Source of the DNA: Synechococcus sp. 1G10 | GTDB lineage: Bacteria; Cyanobacteriota; Cyanobacteriia; PCC-6307; Cyanobiaceae | DNA: 64,000 nt | Direction of reading: 5' to 3' | NCBI RefSeq assembly: GCF_002252625.1 | Contig: NZ_NQKW01000002.1 | Span: 207,038-271,037, forward strand | Part shown: in pieces, positions 1 to 10,097 of the stretch | Numbering within the stretch: position 1 is the stretch's first letter | Layout of the letters: each line of letters opens with the position of its first letter | Notes under the pieces: model-generated | Told to the model about the DNA's origin: nothing | Databases searched by the model: none | Seen by the model: only the letters and a program-made list of their open reading frames with translations | Position numbers and translations under genes: made by a program

Positions 1-846
1 CAGCTGGCCGTTGTTGCTGATCTGAAACTCGTCCACCTCGCACTCCGATCCCGCCAGCAGTTCCATGAACTGCACCGCCAGAGGACGCAGGGCTGTCGCT
101 GCCATGCTGCGCCCGCCGGCCACGTAGGGACTCACGACCTGATCGGCGCCGGCCAGCCGCAGCTTGCGCGCGCCCTCCTCGCTGTCGGAGCGGGAGATCA
201 GGCGGCAGCGGGGGGCGATGCCCCGGGCACTGAGCACCACATAGAGATTGGCTGCGTTGCTGGGCAGGGCGGCCACCAGGCTGCGGCATTGGTGAATCCC
301 CGCTTCCAGCAGGGTTACATCGAGGGTGGCATCGGCCTGAAGCACCGGCAGGCCGCTCTCCTCGGCGGCCTCCTTGCGGCTCTGATCCATCTCGACCACC
401 AGCAGCGGCACGCCCTCGGCGGTGATCTGGTCGGCGATCTCCCGGCCGATGCGGCCATAGCCGCAGAGAATCACGTGGTCATTCATGGTGAGAAGCCAGC
501 GGCGGAAGCGGAGTTCGCGCATCCGGCGGAAGTAGCCGGAATCGGTGAGCCCAAGCAGGCCCTGGATGGTCATCTGCACCACCACCAACCCCCCGGCGAT
601 CGAAAGGGTGGTCACCACGCGGCCGGCCCCGGAGAGGGGCTGGGTGGTGCCGTCGCTCCAGCCCAGGGTGGTTAGCATCACCAGCACCATCCAGTAGCAG
701 TCCCCCCAGTCCCAGCCTTCGGTGAAGCGGTAACCCGCCGCCGAGAAATTCACCAGGGCCACCAGGGCGATCAGGGTGGTTCGCCAGGGTTGTCGGATCC
801 GGGGGGAGGGAGGCCTGGGGCGTCGGCGCCTGGACTTTGGAGGCAT
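1..846 (-). CDS. Potassium channel protein with NAD-binding (RCK/TrkA-N) domain, partial at window edge
   Basis: Reads from an ATG at 846 off the left edge; 282 residues are visible. A basic, Pro-rich N-terminus is followed by one membrane helix (about 22-39), a pore-loop segment, a second helix (about 77-100) and a cytosolic Rossmann fold with GYGRIGRE at 129-136. This is the two-helix K+ channel plus RCK layout, in which the nucleotide-binding domain gates the pore in the plasma membrane. The filter reads TTLGWSD (59-65) where the family usually has TTVGYGD, so ion selectivity should not be assumed. The C-terminus lies outside the window. Confidence 0.85.
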   Translation of the reverse strand, partial: MPPKSRRRRPRPPSPRIRQPWRTTLIALVALVNFSAAGYRFTEGWDWGDCYWMVLVMLTTLGWSDGTTQPLSGAGRVVTTLSIAGGLVVVQMTIQGLLGLTDSGYFRRMRELRFRRWLLTMNDHVILCGYGRIGREIADQITAEGVPLLVVEMDQSRKEAAEESGLPVLQADATLDVTLLEAGIHQCRSLVAALPSNAANLYVVLSARGIAPRCRLISRSDSEEGARKLRLAGADQVVSPYVAGGRSMAATALRPLAVQFMELLAGSECEVDEFQISNNGQL

Positions 847-875
847 CCGAGGGGCCGGGGTTGAAGAGTGGACGC

Positions 876-1724
876 TTAGCCCAGACCAAGGGCCTGAAGG
901 ACGTCAGCAACATCGAGCTTGTCCAGAGACGATGCTAGGCCGAGACCTTGTACACCCGCTCTGATGGGCAGGCTGTCGCCACTGCGCCCCAGGGCGACCA
1001 GGGGGGTGCCGCTGAGCAGAGCCAGTTCGGTGGTGATCGGGTCGCGGCTGAGCACCACGTCGGCGGCGGCCACCTGGGCGGCACGCTCAAGGGGACTGCC
1101 ATCACGGCGGGCCTGCTGAATGCGCAGCTGGGGGAGCCGGGTCCGGATCGCCTCCGGCAGCTCCTGCCAGCGCTGGGCCGGCCAGTCGGGTTCCGCTGCC
1201 GTGGGCTGGGGGTCAGGGGCCAGCAGCAGCAGCGGGCCATCGCCTGCCGGCGCTGCGGCCACCGCCTTCTCCAGGGCGGCTTTGGGCAGGCTGAGGCGGT
1301 AGGCGCCCGCATCCAGGGGCACACCGATCGGCCGCAGCCAGGCCTCGAGCGTCTGGTTGGGCCAACCCGGCTGGCGACTGACGGTGGTGGTGGCTGAGAA
1401 GCCCCCGGTGGCGATCCGGGTGGGGATGTGGCCGAGGGACAGCATCAGATCGATCGCCCAGCCGCTGCCCAGATTCAGGCAGACCTGGAAATCGGGCTCG
1501 CGCGCACTCCCCAGCAGATTGGCCCAGTCGGCCAGGCTCACCCCCTGATCGAAGCCGTAACCAAGCACTTTCTCCACGGCCGGTACCAGCTTCCAGGCTG
1601 CAGCCACCCCAGCGGTGCAGACAACCTGCACCTGGGCATGGAGATGGCTGGCGACGGCGGCCACCGCAGGAACGGCCTGCAGCTGGGTTGCCATGCCGCC
1701 CGGAATCAGTACAAGTACACGCAT
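876..1724 (-). CDS. Glycosyltransferase family 9 (heptosyltransferase-like) protein
   Basis: 282 residues from an ATG at 1724, beginning MRVLVLIPGGMATQLQAVPA, which matches the N-terminal nucleotide-sugar fold of ADP-heptose:LPS heptosyltransferase-like (GT9) proteins. The C-terminal half has the second Rossmann lobe with the TPLVALGRSGDSLP stretch typical of donor binding. Likely cytoplasmic-face transfer of a sugar onto lipopolysaccharide or another surface glycan; donor and acceptor cannot be read from sequence. It is divergent from ispD across an intergenic gap of about 80 bases. The frame stays open further upstream into ispD antisense, but that extension is Arg/Gly/His-rich shadow and was not used. 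Confidence 0.75.
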   Translation of the reverse strand: MRVLVLIPGGMATQLQAVPAVAAVASHLHAQVQVVCTAGVAAAWKLVPAVEKVLGYGFDQGVSLADWANLLGSAREPDFQVCLNLGSGWAIDLMLSLGHIPTRIATGGFSATTTVSRQPGWPNQTLEAWLRPIGVPLDAGAYRLSLPKAALEKAVAAAPAGDGPLLLLAPDPQPTAAEPDWPAQRWQELPEAIRTRLPQLRIQQARRDGSPLERAAQVAAADVVLSRDPITTELALLSGTPLVALGRSGDSLPIRAGVQGLGLASSLDKLDVADVLQALGLG

Positions 1725-1802
1725 CGGAGCGGTGGCTGGAAGGCGGCGGGCGGGCTGATTGTATGAATCTGGTCTGGTTTGTCCGCTGCGCGGGAGTCCC
1801 TT

Positions 1803-2492
1803 GTGCATTTGCTGATCGCCGCTGCAGGCAGTGGCCGCCGAATGGGCGCTGAGCGCAACAAGCTGCTGCTGCCTGTGGCAGGGCGCCCCGTCCTGGCCTG
1901 GACTCTGGAGGCGGCTCTGGCCACGCCGGACATCAGCTGGATCGGGGTGGTGGGCCAGAGCCGCGATCAGGCGGAGGTGGAGGCCCTGGTGGCGGCTGCG
2001 GCGCCTGAGCGCCCCGTGCACTGGATCGAGGGCGGGGACACCCGCCAGGAGTCGGTGCGCCTCGGCCTGGCGGCTCTGCCTCCAGACGCTGAAGCGGTGT
2101 TGATCCACGATGGCGCCCGCTGCCTGGTTGAGCCGGAGCTGATCAGCCGCTGCGCCGCCGCGGCCGCCCGAGGGGAGGCCGTGATCGCCGCGGTGCCGGT
2201 GTCGGACACGATCAAACGGGTGGCGGCCGACGGCACCATCGAGGACACTCCCGATCGCCAGGGGCTCTGGGCGGCCCAGACCCCCCAGGGCTTCCCCCTG
2301 GCCCAGTTGCTCCTCGGCCATGCCACTGCAGCGGCCGAGGGCTGGAGCGTCACCGACGACGCCTCCTTGTTCGAGCGCCTGGGCTGGCCGGTGCGGGTGA
2401 TCGAGTCCTCGGCCTCGAACATCAAACTCACCACCCCCTTTGATCTCGCCATCGCCGGGGCGGTGTTGGCTGCCCGCAGCGACAGGGCCTAG
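1803..2492 (+). CDS. ispD: 2-C-methyl-D-erythritol 4-phosphate cytidylyltransferase
   Basis: Third enzyme of the MEP isoprenoid pathway: CTP plus MEP gives CDP-ME, feeding carotenoid, phytol and quinone synthesis. The family signature is clear: GSGRRMG near residue 9, the KLLLP lysine, [20 protein letters not shown] and the C-terminal [11 protein letters not shown] place the start at a GTG (1803), giving 229 residues starting (M)[10 protein letters not shown], because a GGAG motif lies 6 bases upstream; a TTG at 1779 would add 8 residues with no family counterpart. The stop overlaps the convergent ldcA stop by a few bases. Confidence 0.93.
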   Translation: MHLLIAAAGSGRRMGAERNKLLLPVAGRPVLAWTLEAALATPDISWIGVVGQSRDQAEVEALVAAAAPERPVHWIEGGDTRQESVRLGLAALPPDAEAVLIHDGARCLVEPELISRCAAAAARGEAVIAAVPVSDTIKRVAADGTIEDTPDRQGLWAAQTPQGFPLAQLLLGHATAAAEGWSVTDDASLFERLGWPVRVIESSASNIKLTTPFDLAIAGAVLAARSDRA

Positions 2493-3400
2493 AGCAGCAG
2501 GCTCAGCTCCCCGCACTCCCCATCCAGGCGGCAGGGAACCCCCAGGGGCAGGGCGCCGTTGCCGGGCTCATGGCCCACGGGCAGCCCCGCGAGCACGGGG
2601 ATGCCGAGATCCGCGGTGCGTTCGCGCAGCACCTGCTCGAGGCTGAACCGTTCTCCGGCCGATATCCCCTCCCCGTCGGGCTCCTCACAGCCCTGAAAGC
2701 TGCCGAAGCCGATCCCCGCCAGCTGCTGCAGAGCGCCGCAGAGACGCCAGTGGGTGAGCATGCGCTCAATCCGGTAGGGGGCCTCCCCCACGTCTTCCAG
2801 GATCAGCACCGCCCCCCTGAGGTCGGGCAGGTACTGCGTGCCCAGGAGATGGGTAGCCACAGTGAGGTTCGCCACCAGCAGGGGTCCTTCGGCCCGCCCG
2901 CCCCGCCATGGGGTTCCCTGCAACGCTCCCGGCGCTTCCCCGAACAGCAGCCGGCGCAGGCGATCCTGGCTCCAGGACGGCTCGTCCGCCAGGGTGGTGA
3001 CCATGGGGCCATGGACCGCGCCGCGGAGGCCCCTGGCCTGCTGGGCCAGCAGCAGGGAGGTCACATCAGAGAAACCCAGCAGCCAGCCCTCAGGCAGGGG
3101 CGGCGACTGCTCCAGCAGGCGTGCCGCTCCCCAGCCGCCCCGCACACAGGCCAGCAGGGCGGCCGCTTCGCCAGTGGTGGCAGAACCAGCCGGCAGCAGG
3201 TCGGAGAGGCGTTCATGGTCCCTGCCGGCCAGGTACCCCCAACGCCGCTCCGGGGCGAAGGGGAGCTCCACCTTCAGTCCCCAGCTTTCGATCACGGCGA
3301 TGCCTGCTTCCAGCCGCTGGCGTTCCGCCAGGGCAGAGCTGGCCGCCACCAGCCTCACCCGGTCCCCCGGCCGCAGGGGGGGTGGCAACCAGTCGCTCAT
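2489..3400 (-). CDS. ldcA: Muramoyltetrapeptide LD-carboxypeptidase (S66 family)
   Basis: 303 residues. Cytosolic LD-carboxypeptidases remove the terminal D-Ala from murein tetrapeptides during peptidoglycan recycling. The nucleophile elbow GFSDVTS places the catalytic Ser at 111; the charge-relay Glu and His are in the [14 protein letters not shown] region and in PVGHEPGN near the C-terminus. The ATG at 3400 overlaps the TGA of the upstream ubiA-like gene by 4 bases, so translation is probably coupled. The frame extends upstream, but that part is antisense to the ubiA-like gene and was discarded. Confidence 0.88.
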   Translation of the reverse strand: MSDWLPPPLRPGDRVRLVAASSALAERQRLEAGIAVIESWGLKVELPFAPERRWGYLAGRDHERLSDLLPAGSATTGEAAALLACVRGGWGAARLLEQSPPLPEGWLLGFSDVTSLLLAQQARGLRGAVHGPMVTTLADEPSWSQDRLRRLLFGEAPGALQGTPWRGGRAEGPLLVANLTVATHLLGTQYLPDLRGAVLILEDVGEAPYRIERMLTHWRLCGALQQLAGIGFGSFQGCEEPDGEGISAGERFSLEQVLRERTADLGIPVLAGLPVGHEPGNGALPLGVPCRLDGECGELSLLL

Positions 3401-4278
3401 GCCCCGCGCCCCAGCACCAGGGCCAGCAGCAGCAGGGCGCCGAGTTGCACCTGGCGGCTGAAGTGCTCCCCGTAGCGGGAGCGCGGTGGCTGCCCCCGCA
3501 GGCGCTGGGCTTCCCGCTGCATGCCCGCGGCGGCGAGGGTCCACAGGGGCCAGAAGATCCAGATCACTCCGGCGTTGGTGGCTGCCACCGCCAGCAGCAG
3601 GGCGGCCGCTCCATAACTGAGGGCCACCGCAGTGGGGGCGCCCTCCCCCAGGCTGAGGGCACTGCTGCGGACCCCCAGGGCGGCGTCATCCGCCCGGTCG
3701 GCCATGGCGTAGACGGTGTCGAAGCCGAAGGTCCACAGCAGGGTGGCCAGCCAGGCGAGCGGCAGGGTCCAGCCTCCCCCCAGAGCGGCCGTGGCTGCGG
3801 CCCAGGGAATCAGCACCGCGAACCCCCAGCAGAAGGCCAGCACCAGCTGGGGATAGGCAAACCAGCGCTTGGCCGAGGGATAGAGCAGCACCGGCGGCAG
3901 GGTGGCCACCGCCAGGGTCAGGCACAGGCCGCGGCTGGGCGCCGGCAGAGCCAGCACCACCGTCAGCGCGACCAGCAGACAGGCCAGCAGCAGCAGCACC
4001 GCCTCGACCATGCCCACCCGGCCACTGGCCAGGGGGCGCGTGCGGGTGCGCTCCACCAGCGGATCGATGCGCCGGTCCCAGAGGTCATTGGCCACGCAGC
4101 CGGCGCCGCTCACGGCCAGCCCGCCGGCCACGATCAGGCCCACCAGGCTGGGAGCTGGCGGGGTTTGGGGGGTGAGCCAGAGGGCCCAGCCGGCCGGGAT
4201 CAGCAGGATCAGACGTCCGCTGGGCTTGTGCCAGCGCAGCAGCTCGAACCAACCCCGCAGGGAGGCGCTGATGTTCAT
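3397..4278 (-). CDS. ubiA: 4-hydroxybenzoate polyprenyltransferase, UbiA family
   Basis: 293 residues with eight or nine hydrophobic helices. Both Asp-rich prenyl-diphosphate motifs are present: NDLWDRRID (64-72) and DTVYAMADRADD (near 190-200). In cyanobacteria this enzyme attaches the polyprenyl tail to 4-hydroxybenzoate in plastoquinone synthesis at the membrane; that substrate is inferred from family and organism. It is the first gene of a two-gene unit with ldcA (4-base ATGA overlap) and is divergent from ppx, leaving about 125 bases for promoters in both directions. Confidence 0.88.
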   Translation of the reverse strand: MNISASLRGWFELLRWHKPSGRLILLIPAGWALWLTPQTPPAPSLVGLIVAGGLAVSGAGCVANDLWDRRIDPLVERTRTRPLASGRVGMVEAVLLLLACLLVALTVVLALPAPSRGLCLTLAVATLPPVLLYPSAKRWFAYPQLVLAFCWGFAVLIPWAAATAALGGGWTLPLAWLATLLWTFGFDTVYAMADRADDAALGVRSSALSLGEGAPTAVALSYGAAALLLAVAATNAGVIWIFWPLWTLAAAGMQREAQRLRGQPPRSRYGEHFSRQVQLGALLLLALVLGRGA

Positions 4279-4404
4279 CGGCGCAGGTTATACGGCGCTT
4301 CGGGGCTGGGGATGCCTTGGGCAGCGATATGGGGCCGTGACATGGGGCGACTGGTTGCGGTCTGCGGTGGCAAAGTGGCGCGGTCAGTGCCGGCTGGTCG
4401 CCCG

Positions 4405-6033
4405 ATGGTCTCTCCCGACCCCGCCGTCACGGTGGTCGCTCCCGTCAGCCAGGGCTCAGGCACCGGGCTGCGGCATGTGGCAGCCATCGACATCGGCTCC
4501 AACTCCATCCACCTGTTGATCGCGGCGGTGGACCCGGAGTTGCGCAGCTTCTCTCTGGTGCTGGCTGAGAAGTCGTCCACCCGACTGGGAGAGCGGGATC
4601 CCGAAACGGGGGACCTCACCCCCGAGGCGATCGAGCGCGCCTTCATCGCCCTGCGTCACTGCCGTCAGCTGGCCGAGAGCCACGGAGTTGAGCAGATCCT
4701 CACTGCCGCCACCAGTGCAGTGCGGGAGGCGCCCAACGGCCGACTGTTCCTGCAGGCGGTCCAGGAGCAACTGGGTCTGGAGGTGGATCTGGTCAGCGGC
4801 CAGGAGGAGGCTCGCCTCATCTATCTCGGGGTGCTCTCGGGCATGGCCTTCGGTGACACCCCCCACCTGATCCTCGACATCGGCGGCGGCTCCACCGAGC
4901 TGATCCTGGCTGACGGGGCTGATGCCCGTGAACTCACCAGTACCCGCATCGGCGCAGTGCGACTGCAGCGTGACTTCATCCGCGAGGACCCGATGCCGGC
5001 AGCCCGGCTCAACTTCCTGCGGGCGTTCATCCAGGGTTCTCTGGAGCCGGCTGTGGAGCGCGTGAAGCGTCAGCTGCGGCCTGGGGAGGTGCCAGTGATG
5101 GTGGGCACCAGCGGCACCGCAACGGCACTGGCAGCCCTGGTGGCCTCCGAACAGGAGCGCACTCCCCTGCGGCTGCAGGGATTCCGCATGAGCCGGGAGC
5201 AAGTCAATCAGCAGGTCAACCGGCTGACAACCCTGACGCCGGAGCAGCGGCGCTCCTTGCCCGCCATCAATGAACGCCGCGCTGAGATCATCGTGCCGGG
5301 GACGCTGGTGCTGCAGCAGGCGATGGCGATGCTGCAGGCCGAGGAGATGGTGATCAGCGAGCGGGCCCTGCGTGAAGGACTGATCGTCGACTGGATGCTC
5401 CGCCACGACCTGATCGTGGATCGCTTCGCCTACCAGAGCAGCATCCGCCGTCGCACGGTGCTGCAGCTGGCCCAGCGCTACGGCGTCGTCCAGGCGCGCG
5501 CGGATCGGGTGGCCCAGCATGCCCTCAGCCTCTACGACCGCGCTCGCGGGGTGCTGCACCACGACGAAGGTGAGGGGCGACAACTGCTCTGGGCCGCGGC
5601 GATGCTGCATGCCTCGGGCCAGCACATCAACATCGGCGCCTACCACAAGCACAGCTGGTATCTGATCCGCCATGGCGACCTGCTCGGCTACTCAGAAACC
5701 GAGCAGCTGATGGTGGCGGCGATTGCCCGCTATCACCGCCGCAGCCTTCCCAAGAAGCGCCACGAGGCCTGGCTTCTGCTCCCGGGCCGTGAGCAGAGGC
5801 GCACCGTCAGTGCGATGGCGATGCTTCTGCGGCTGGCCGCTTCCCTCGATCGCCGTCCCACGCCGGCGGTGGCGGGCCTGCGGATCGCCTGCAGCACCAG
5901 TGAGCTGAGCATCGGGCTCGAGCCGGCCTCACCCCTGGATCTGAGCCTGGAGCGTTGGAGCCTGCAGGCGTGCGCCGAGCCCCTGGCGGAGGCCACAGGG
6001 GTGCGATTGCTGGTGGAATCCGACAGCCGGTAG
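4405..6033 (+). CDS. ppx: Exopolyphosphatase, Ppx/GppA family
   Basis: 542 residues from ATG 4405. The actin-like ATPase phosphate loops are visible: AAIDIGSNSIHLLI (27-40) and LILDIGGGSTELIL further on, then an HD-type helical C-terminal domain containing the LHASGQHINIGAYHKHSWY stretch. Ppx removes orthophosphate from polyphosphate chains and/or converts pppGpp to ppGpp; the two activities cannot be told apart from sequence. The frame is open for another 1.3 kb upstream, but that part is antisense to ldcA/ubiA, so the first ATG past the divergent gene was chosen. No strong Shine-Dalgarno is visible, so the exact start is uncertain. Confidence 0.9.
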   Translation: MVSPDPAVTVVAPVSQGSGTGLRHVAAIDIGSNSIHLLIAAVDPELRSFSLVLAEKSSTRLGERDPETGDLTPEAIERAFIALRHCRQLAESHGVEQILTAATSAVREAPNGRLFLQAVQEQLGLEVDLVSGQEEARLIYLGVLSGMAFGDTPHLILDIGGGSTELILADGADARELTSTRIGAVRLQRDFIREDPMPAARLNFLRAFIQGSLEPAVERVKRQLRPGEVPVMVGTSGTATALAALVASEQERTPLRLQGFRMSREQVNQQVNRLTTLTPEQRRSLPAINERRAEIIVPGTLVLQQAMAMLQAEEMVISERALREGLIVDWMLRHDLIVDRFAYQSSIRRRTVLQLAQRYGVVQARADRVAQHALSLYDRARGVLHHDEGEGRQLLWAAAMLHASGQHINIGAYHKHSWYLIRHGDLLGYSETEQLMVAAIARYHRRSLPKKRHEAWLLLPGREQRRTVSAMAMLLRLAASLDRRPTPAVAGLRIACSTSELSIGLEPASPLDLSLERWSLQACAEPLAEATGVRLLVESDSR

Positions 6034-6101
6034 CGAAGACGACCGCAGGAGCGGCCCTGCTTTCGCCATGACAGACAAACGAATCTCCTGCCGCCAGTTC
6101 C

Positions 6102-6521
6102 ATGGACTCTCCGACCGCCTTCGTGGCCGTGGCCCTCGCCGCGGTGTCATGGGATGGGTCGCTCACCCGCGCTGGTTCCAGGGCCCTGCGCCACTCCCTC
6201 GACTACCGCGTGCCCTTCAATCAGATGGGAGATGCGGTGATGATTCAGCTGTTCGACCAGTTGCTCGCTGATCTGCGCCGCGATGGTGCACCGATCCTGA
6301 TGGCCCGCGCGGCTCTGCAACTGGATCCCCATGAGCGCCGCACGGCCTTTGCGGTGGCGGCTGAAATAATGCGATCTGACGGGCCGTTGGTGCCCGAGGA
6401 ACAACAGATCCTCTCCGATCTAGCTGCTCAGCTGGAGATTGCTGAGAGCGAATCAGCCAAGATTCTTGAGGTGATGGACATCCTGCATGCCGAACTCATA
6501 TGCAGTCCGGTGGCGGCCTGA
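6102..6521 (+). CDS. TerB-like (tellurite-resistance fold) protein
   Basis: 139 residues, soluble and mostly helical, ending with an acidic helix pattern (LVPEEQQILSDLAAQL, IAESESAKILEVMDIL) that matches the TerB-like helical fold in which Asp/Glu positions can bind metal. Small TerB proteins of this kind are common in picocyanobacteria and have no established function; tellurite resistance should not be inferred. Lies 68 bases after ppx on the same strand and could be cotranscribed. Confidence 0.7.
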   Translation: MDSPTAFVAVALAAVSWDGSLTRAGSRALRHSLDYRVPFNQMGDAVMIQLFDQLLADLRRDGAPILMARAALQLDPHERRTAFAVAAEIMRSDGPLVPEEQQILSDLAAQLEIAESESAKILEVMDILHAELICSPVAA

Positions 6522-6561
6522 TCCTGAAAGAAGGGCCTCTGACCAGGCCTGAACTGAACAA

Positions 6562-6633
<72 letters not shown>

Positions 6634-6661
6634 CGACCCCTGGATCCTAAAACACCGCGGC

Positions 6662-7507
6662 TCAGCCCCCAGAGCCTCCAGCTTGAACCGTCGCTGCGCT
6701 CTTGGTCGAGCCTGGAGTGATTGCTGCCCTGAACAGGTGATCATGGCTGGCGGAATACAGGCGAGAGCGAGCCTGCTCAGGGGCTGCCAGTGCTGGGCTC
6801 ACCACATAGAGGGTGGTGCGGATCAGCTGTCGCTCACGGCTCACAGCCGCCATCCGCTCCAGCGGCACAACCTGCAGCCACTGATCCGGCCAGCTGACCC
6901 GGTAGCCGATAGCCACAGGGGTGTCGGCGGGGTAGTGCTGCAGTAACTCCTGCTGCACTGACTCCACATGGCGGGCGCTCAGGTACAGGCAGAGGGAGGC
7001 TCGCAGGGAAGCCAGGTGTGCCAGCGATTCCCGCTCCGGCACCCCCGTGCGCCCACCGGCACGGCTGAGCACGATGGTCTGGACCAGCCCCGGAATGGTG
7101 AGCTCGGCCTTGAGAGCAGCGGCGGTGGCCTGGTACGCGCTCAGGCCAGGTACCACCTCCACCTCGAGTCCTGATTCGCTGAGGCGGCAGATCTGCTCCG
7201 CCAGGGCTCCGTAGAGGCAGGGATCGCCATCGTGCAGGCGCACCACCCGCAAGCCGGCCCGCGCCCGCTCCACCACCAGATCGATCACCTCTTCCAGGGT
7301 GAGTGTGCTGGTGCGGATCCGTTCGCAGTGCGCAGGGGCCAGCGCGGCGATCTGCGGCGAAACCAGGGAATCAGTCCACACCAGGACATCAGCGGCTTCA
7401 ACGGCACGGGTGGCCCGCACGGTCATCAGATCAACGGCGCCGGGGCCTGCACCCACGATCAGCACCGGGCTTGTGGAACCTGGCGCTGGGGTCGACGATT
7501 CGTTCAA
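6662..7507 (-). CDS. cobM: Precorrin-4 C11-methyltransferase
   Basis: 281 residues of the SAM-dependent tetrapyrrole methylase family (CobM/CbiF). The N-terminal [18 protein letters not shown] and [17 protein letters not shown] motifs are those of C11 methylation of precorrin-4 or its cobalt form in corrin synthesis; cyanobacteria make pseudocobalamin by this route. Starts at ATG 7507, overlapping the stop of lgt by 4 bases, so it is translationally coupled downstream of lgt. No cobalamin riboswitch was seen, as expected for an internal operon gene. Confidence 0.9.
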   Translation of the reverse strand: MNESSTPAPGSTSPVLIVGAGPGAVDLMTVRATRAVEAADVLVWTDSLVSPQIAALAPAHCERIRTSTLTLEEVIDLVVERARAGLRVVRLHDGDPCLYGALAEQICRLSESGLEVEVVPGLSAYQATAAALKAELTIPGLVQTIVLSRAGGRTGVPERESLAHLASLRASLCLYLSARHVESVQQELLQHYPADTPVAIGYRVSWPDQWLQVVPLERMAAVSRERQLIRTTLYVVSPALAAPEQARSRLYSASHDHLFRAAITPGSTKSAATVQAGGSGG

Positions 7508-8406
7508 GAGGGGTTCCGGGGCAGAAGGGGAGCACCGCCTGGATCGGGCAGGGGGCGGTCCTGGCCGTAGATCCGCCAGAGGCCGAAGCTGCCGAGCGCG
7601 ATCAGCAGCAGGCTCATGAGCTGGGCCATGCGCAGGCCTCCCTCACAGAAGGGCGGCGTGGAGAACAGACAGAGCGGGTCGGTGCGCAGCCCTTCAATCC
7701 AGACTCTGCCGAGGCTGTAGCTCACCAGATAGACGCAGCTCAGCGCGCCGGGGGGCAAGGGGATGCGTCCTTTGAGCCCGGCGCGGAACAGCACCAGCAG
7801 CAAGGCCACCACAGCGAGGTTCCAGATGGATTCGTAGAGGAAGGTGGGATGGAAATACTGCTGATCGAGGAACTGTGCAGGCCTGTTGAGGGCGGGGATG
7901 TAGAGCTTCCAGGGCAGGTCGGTTGGAAGGCCGAAGGCCTCTGAATTGAAGAAATTGCCCCAGCGCCCGATCGCCTGGCCGAGGGCAACGGAGGGCACCA
8001 GCACATCGAGCAGGTTCCAGAAAGCGATTTTGCGCCAGCGGCAATAGGCGACTACCGCCAGGGTGCCGGCGATCAGAGCCCCGTGGATTGCGATGCCGCC
8101 TCGCCAGATGGCCAGCGCCTCCAGCCAGTTGAGCTGATACTGCCGCCACTCCAGCAACACGTAATAGAGCCGGGCGCCCAGCACAGCGGCCAGCACCAGC
8201 AATGGCAGCAGATCAGCGATCAGGGCGGGGTCGATGCCCCGGGCCTTGCCCAGCCGGGTGGCCAGCAACAGACCCACCAGCACTGCCAAGGCGATCAGCA
8301 GGCCATACCAGCGCAGAGACAAGGGACCCAGCTGAACAATCAGGGGGCCCGGTGAAGTGAACACAGCCAGGGCCGTGGCCGGGGAGAGAAACTCCAACGA
8401 ATGCAC
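7504..8406 (-). CDS. lgt: Prolipoprotein diacylglyceryl transferase
   Basis: 300 residues with seven predicted membrane helices. Lgt transfers diacylglycerol from phosphatidylglycerol to the lipobox Cys of prolipoproteins. The Lgt signature [13 protein letters not shown] is at 147-159, and the R-x-Y-G motif (RWYGLL, 32-37) and HGALIAG (108-114) are also conserved. Lies 27 bases downstream of petA on the same strand and is coupled to cobM, so a petC-petA-lgt-cobM transcript is plausible. Confidence 0.93.
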   Translation of the reverse strand: MHSLEFLSPATALAVFTSPGPLIVQLGPLSLRWYGLLIALAVLVGLLLATRLGKARGIDPALIADLLPLLVLAAVLGARLYYVLLEWRQYQLNWLEALAIWRGGIAIHGALIAGTLAVVAYCRWRKIAFWNLLDVLVPSVALGQAIGRWGNFFNSEAFGLPTDLPWKLYIPALNRPAQFLDQQYFHPTFLYESIWNLAVVALLLVLFRAGLKGRIPLPPGALSCVYLVSYSLGRVWIEGLRTDPLCLFSTPPFCEGGLRMAQLMSLLLIALGSFGLWRIYGQDRPLPDPGGAPLLPRNPS

Positions 8407-8433
8407 TCAGGCGAACGGCATGGTGAACAAGGC

Positions 8434-9366
8434 TCAGACGCCCTCAGCGGCCTGTACTTTCTCCACCTGCTTCTTCTTCAGCACCAGCATGATCTGAGCC
8501 AGAGCCACCGCTGCGAAGAAGGCGAGCATTCCGTAGAGACGGACAGGATTCTGGAGGACGATCTCAGCATCCAGCTGACCGAAGCCACCCACGTTGGGGT
8601 CATCGGAGAGGGGGGCACCTGCACTGACGCTGTCACCCACCGCCACGGTGAGGGTTGGGCCGGCGGGAATGGTGTCGCTCACGCTCTGACCATCGGCGGT
8701 GCTGATCTCCACCACGGAAGCGCCGTTTTCACCAGGAGTGATGGCGGCCACGGTGCCGTCCACGGAAGCGTTGAAGACCCCGTTGTTGCTCTTCTCACCG
8801 GTGGGATACACCTGGCCACGGCCCCGGTTGCCTCCAACGTGGATCGAATACTTGCCGAAGTGAATGGAGCTGTCGCTGCCCGGATCAGGCGAGAGGATCG
8901 GGAAGACGATCTCCTGGTGCTGGTCGCCAGGCAGGGGGCCCACCAGCAGGATGTTGGGATCGTTCTCGCTGTACTGGGTGAAGTAGACCCCAGCGGTTTC
9001 TTCCTTCAGTTCCTCGCTCAGTCGCTCAGGAGGAGCAAGCTTGAAGCCATCGGGGAGCATCACCACCGCCCCGACATTCAGACCGGAACGGCTGCCGTCG
9101 GCCCCCACCTGCTGCACAGCGGTGTCGTAGGGAATTTTGACTACCGCCTTGAAGACGGTGTCCGGCATCACGGCCTGGGGCACCTCCACCTGGGTGGCCT
9201 TCTTGGCCAGGTGGCAGTTTGCGCAGACAATCTTGCCGGTGGCTTCACGGGGGCTGGCGTAATTCTGCTGGGCCCAGAACGGATAGGCCCAGCTGGCCTG
9301 GGGAGCGCCCAGGAGGGCAGCAGCGACGAGCAGGGAGCTCAGCAGCAGGGAGAGGGAACGACGCAT
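8434..9366 (-). CDS. petA: Apocytochrome f
   Basis: 310 residues. Electron carrier of the cytochrome b6f complex that reduces plastocyanin or cytochrome c6 in the thylakoid lumen. A Sec signal peptide ends at ...QASWA (27); the mature protein starts with Tyr28, whose amino group is the axial haem ligand in this family, and CANCH (48-52) binds haem c. A C-terminal helix near 270-293 anchors it, followed by a short stromal tail. Follows petC with a gap of about 45 bases: the standard petCA operon. Confidence 0.98.
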   Translation of the reverse strand: MRRSLSLLLSSLLVAAALLGAPQASWAYPFWAQQNYASPREATGKIVCANCHLAKKATQVEVPQAVMPDTVFKAVVKIPYDTAVQQVGADGSRSGLNVGAVVMLPDGFKLAPPERLSEELKEETAGVYFTQYSENDPNILLVGPLPGDQHQEIVFPILSPDPGSDSSIHFGKYSIHVGGNRGRGQVYPTGEKSNNGVFNASVDGTVAAITPGENGASVVEISTADGQSVSDTIPAGPTLTVAVGDSVSAGAPLSDDPNVGGFGQLDAEIVLQNPVRLYGMLAFFAAVALAQIMLVLKKKQVEKVQAAEGV

Positions 9367-9412
9367 GGTGGGTGGGCGAACGGGCGACGAAGGGAAGGGA
9401 GAACGGGGTGGA

Positions 9413-9949
9413 TCAGGCCCACCAGGGCTTGTCGCCGGTCCGGAAGTCGGTGTCGCTCCACTGGCTCAGGAACACGGTGTCGTTCTCGACCGTGACGTTG
9501 GCCAGAGCCAGGGAGAGGGGTGCAGGACCGCGCACCACCTTGCCGGTGGCGTCGTACTGGCTGCCGTGACAGGGGCACATGAACTTGTTGGCACCGCTGT
9601 TCCAGGGGACAACACAGCCCAGATGGGTGCAGATGGCGTTGATGCCGTAGCTGCCGATCGCCTCGGGACCTTCCACCAACAGGTAAGTGGGATCACCCTT
9701 GAGCCCCTGCACCAGGCTGCGGTCGCCTTCCTTATGGGTGGAGAGCCAGCCGGTGGCCGTGACGGTGTTGCCCAGCTCATCCTTGGCTGTGGTGCCGCCG
9801 CCACCGCCTGCGGCCCTCGGGGGGATGAAGTAGTTGACCACCGGGTAGAGAGCGCCAAGGGCAACCCCTGTGACCGTGCCGAAGGTGAGCAGATTCATGA
9901 ACTGCCGACGACCCATTCCGGGCACATCGCTCACAGGGATCTGGGTCAT
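9413..9949 (-). CDS. petC: Cytochrome b6f complex Rieske iron-sulfur subunit
   Basis: 178 residues from ATG 9949. The [2Fe-2S] ligands are in CTHLGC (107-112) and CPCHGS (125-130). A twin-Arg-type motif GRRQFMNLL (13-21) precedes the single N-terminal helix and a Gly-rich hinge (48-52), so it is inserted as a Tat-dependent signal anchor. The frame extends upstream, but the next candidate start adds 34 residues without family support. First gene of petC-petA; tatC lies about 0.5 kb away on the same strand. Confidence 0.97.
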   Translation of the reverse strand: MTQIPVSDVPGMGRRQFMNLLTFGTVTGVALGALYPVVNYFIPPRAAGGGGGTTAKDELGNTVTATGWLSTHKEGDRSLVQGLKGDPTYLLVEGPEAIGSYGINAICTHLGCVVPWNSGANKFMCPCHGSQYDATGKVVRGPAPLSLALANVTVENDTVFLSQWSDTDFRTGDKPWWA

Positions 9950-10097
9950 ACGAGGCGTTCCTTGGTGCCGAAGCGACGTGCCGACCATTATGACCGTTGC
10001 ACCTCCTGCCCCAGGGGGCCAGACAGGGGGTCTGATCAGCTGCCGCAACATGCTGTTGTGACTTCCACCGCTGCGCTCTTCATCGCCGTCCTCGCCG

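Noticed and set aside
1725..2516. Upstream extension of the GT9 gene frame through ispD
   Set aside because: Antisense to ispD, which has all its catalytic motifs; the GT9 family N-terminus starts at 1724.
3121..4404. Upstream extension of the ppx frame
   Set aside because: Antisense to ldcA/ubiA; low-complexity Gln/Gly/Arg content and no homology pattern, while the ppx domain begins after 4405.
6522..6561. GGCCT/AGGCC hairpin after the TerB-like gene
   Set aside because: Stem is short and not followed by a T-run; no basis to call a terminator.
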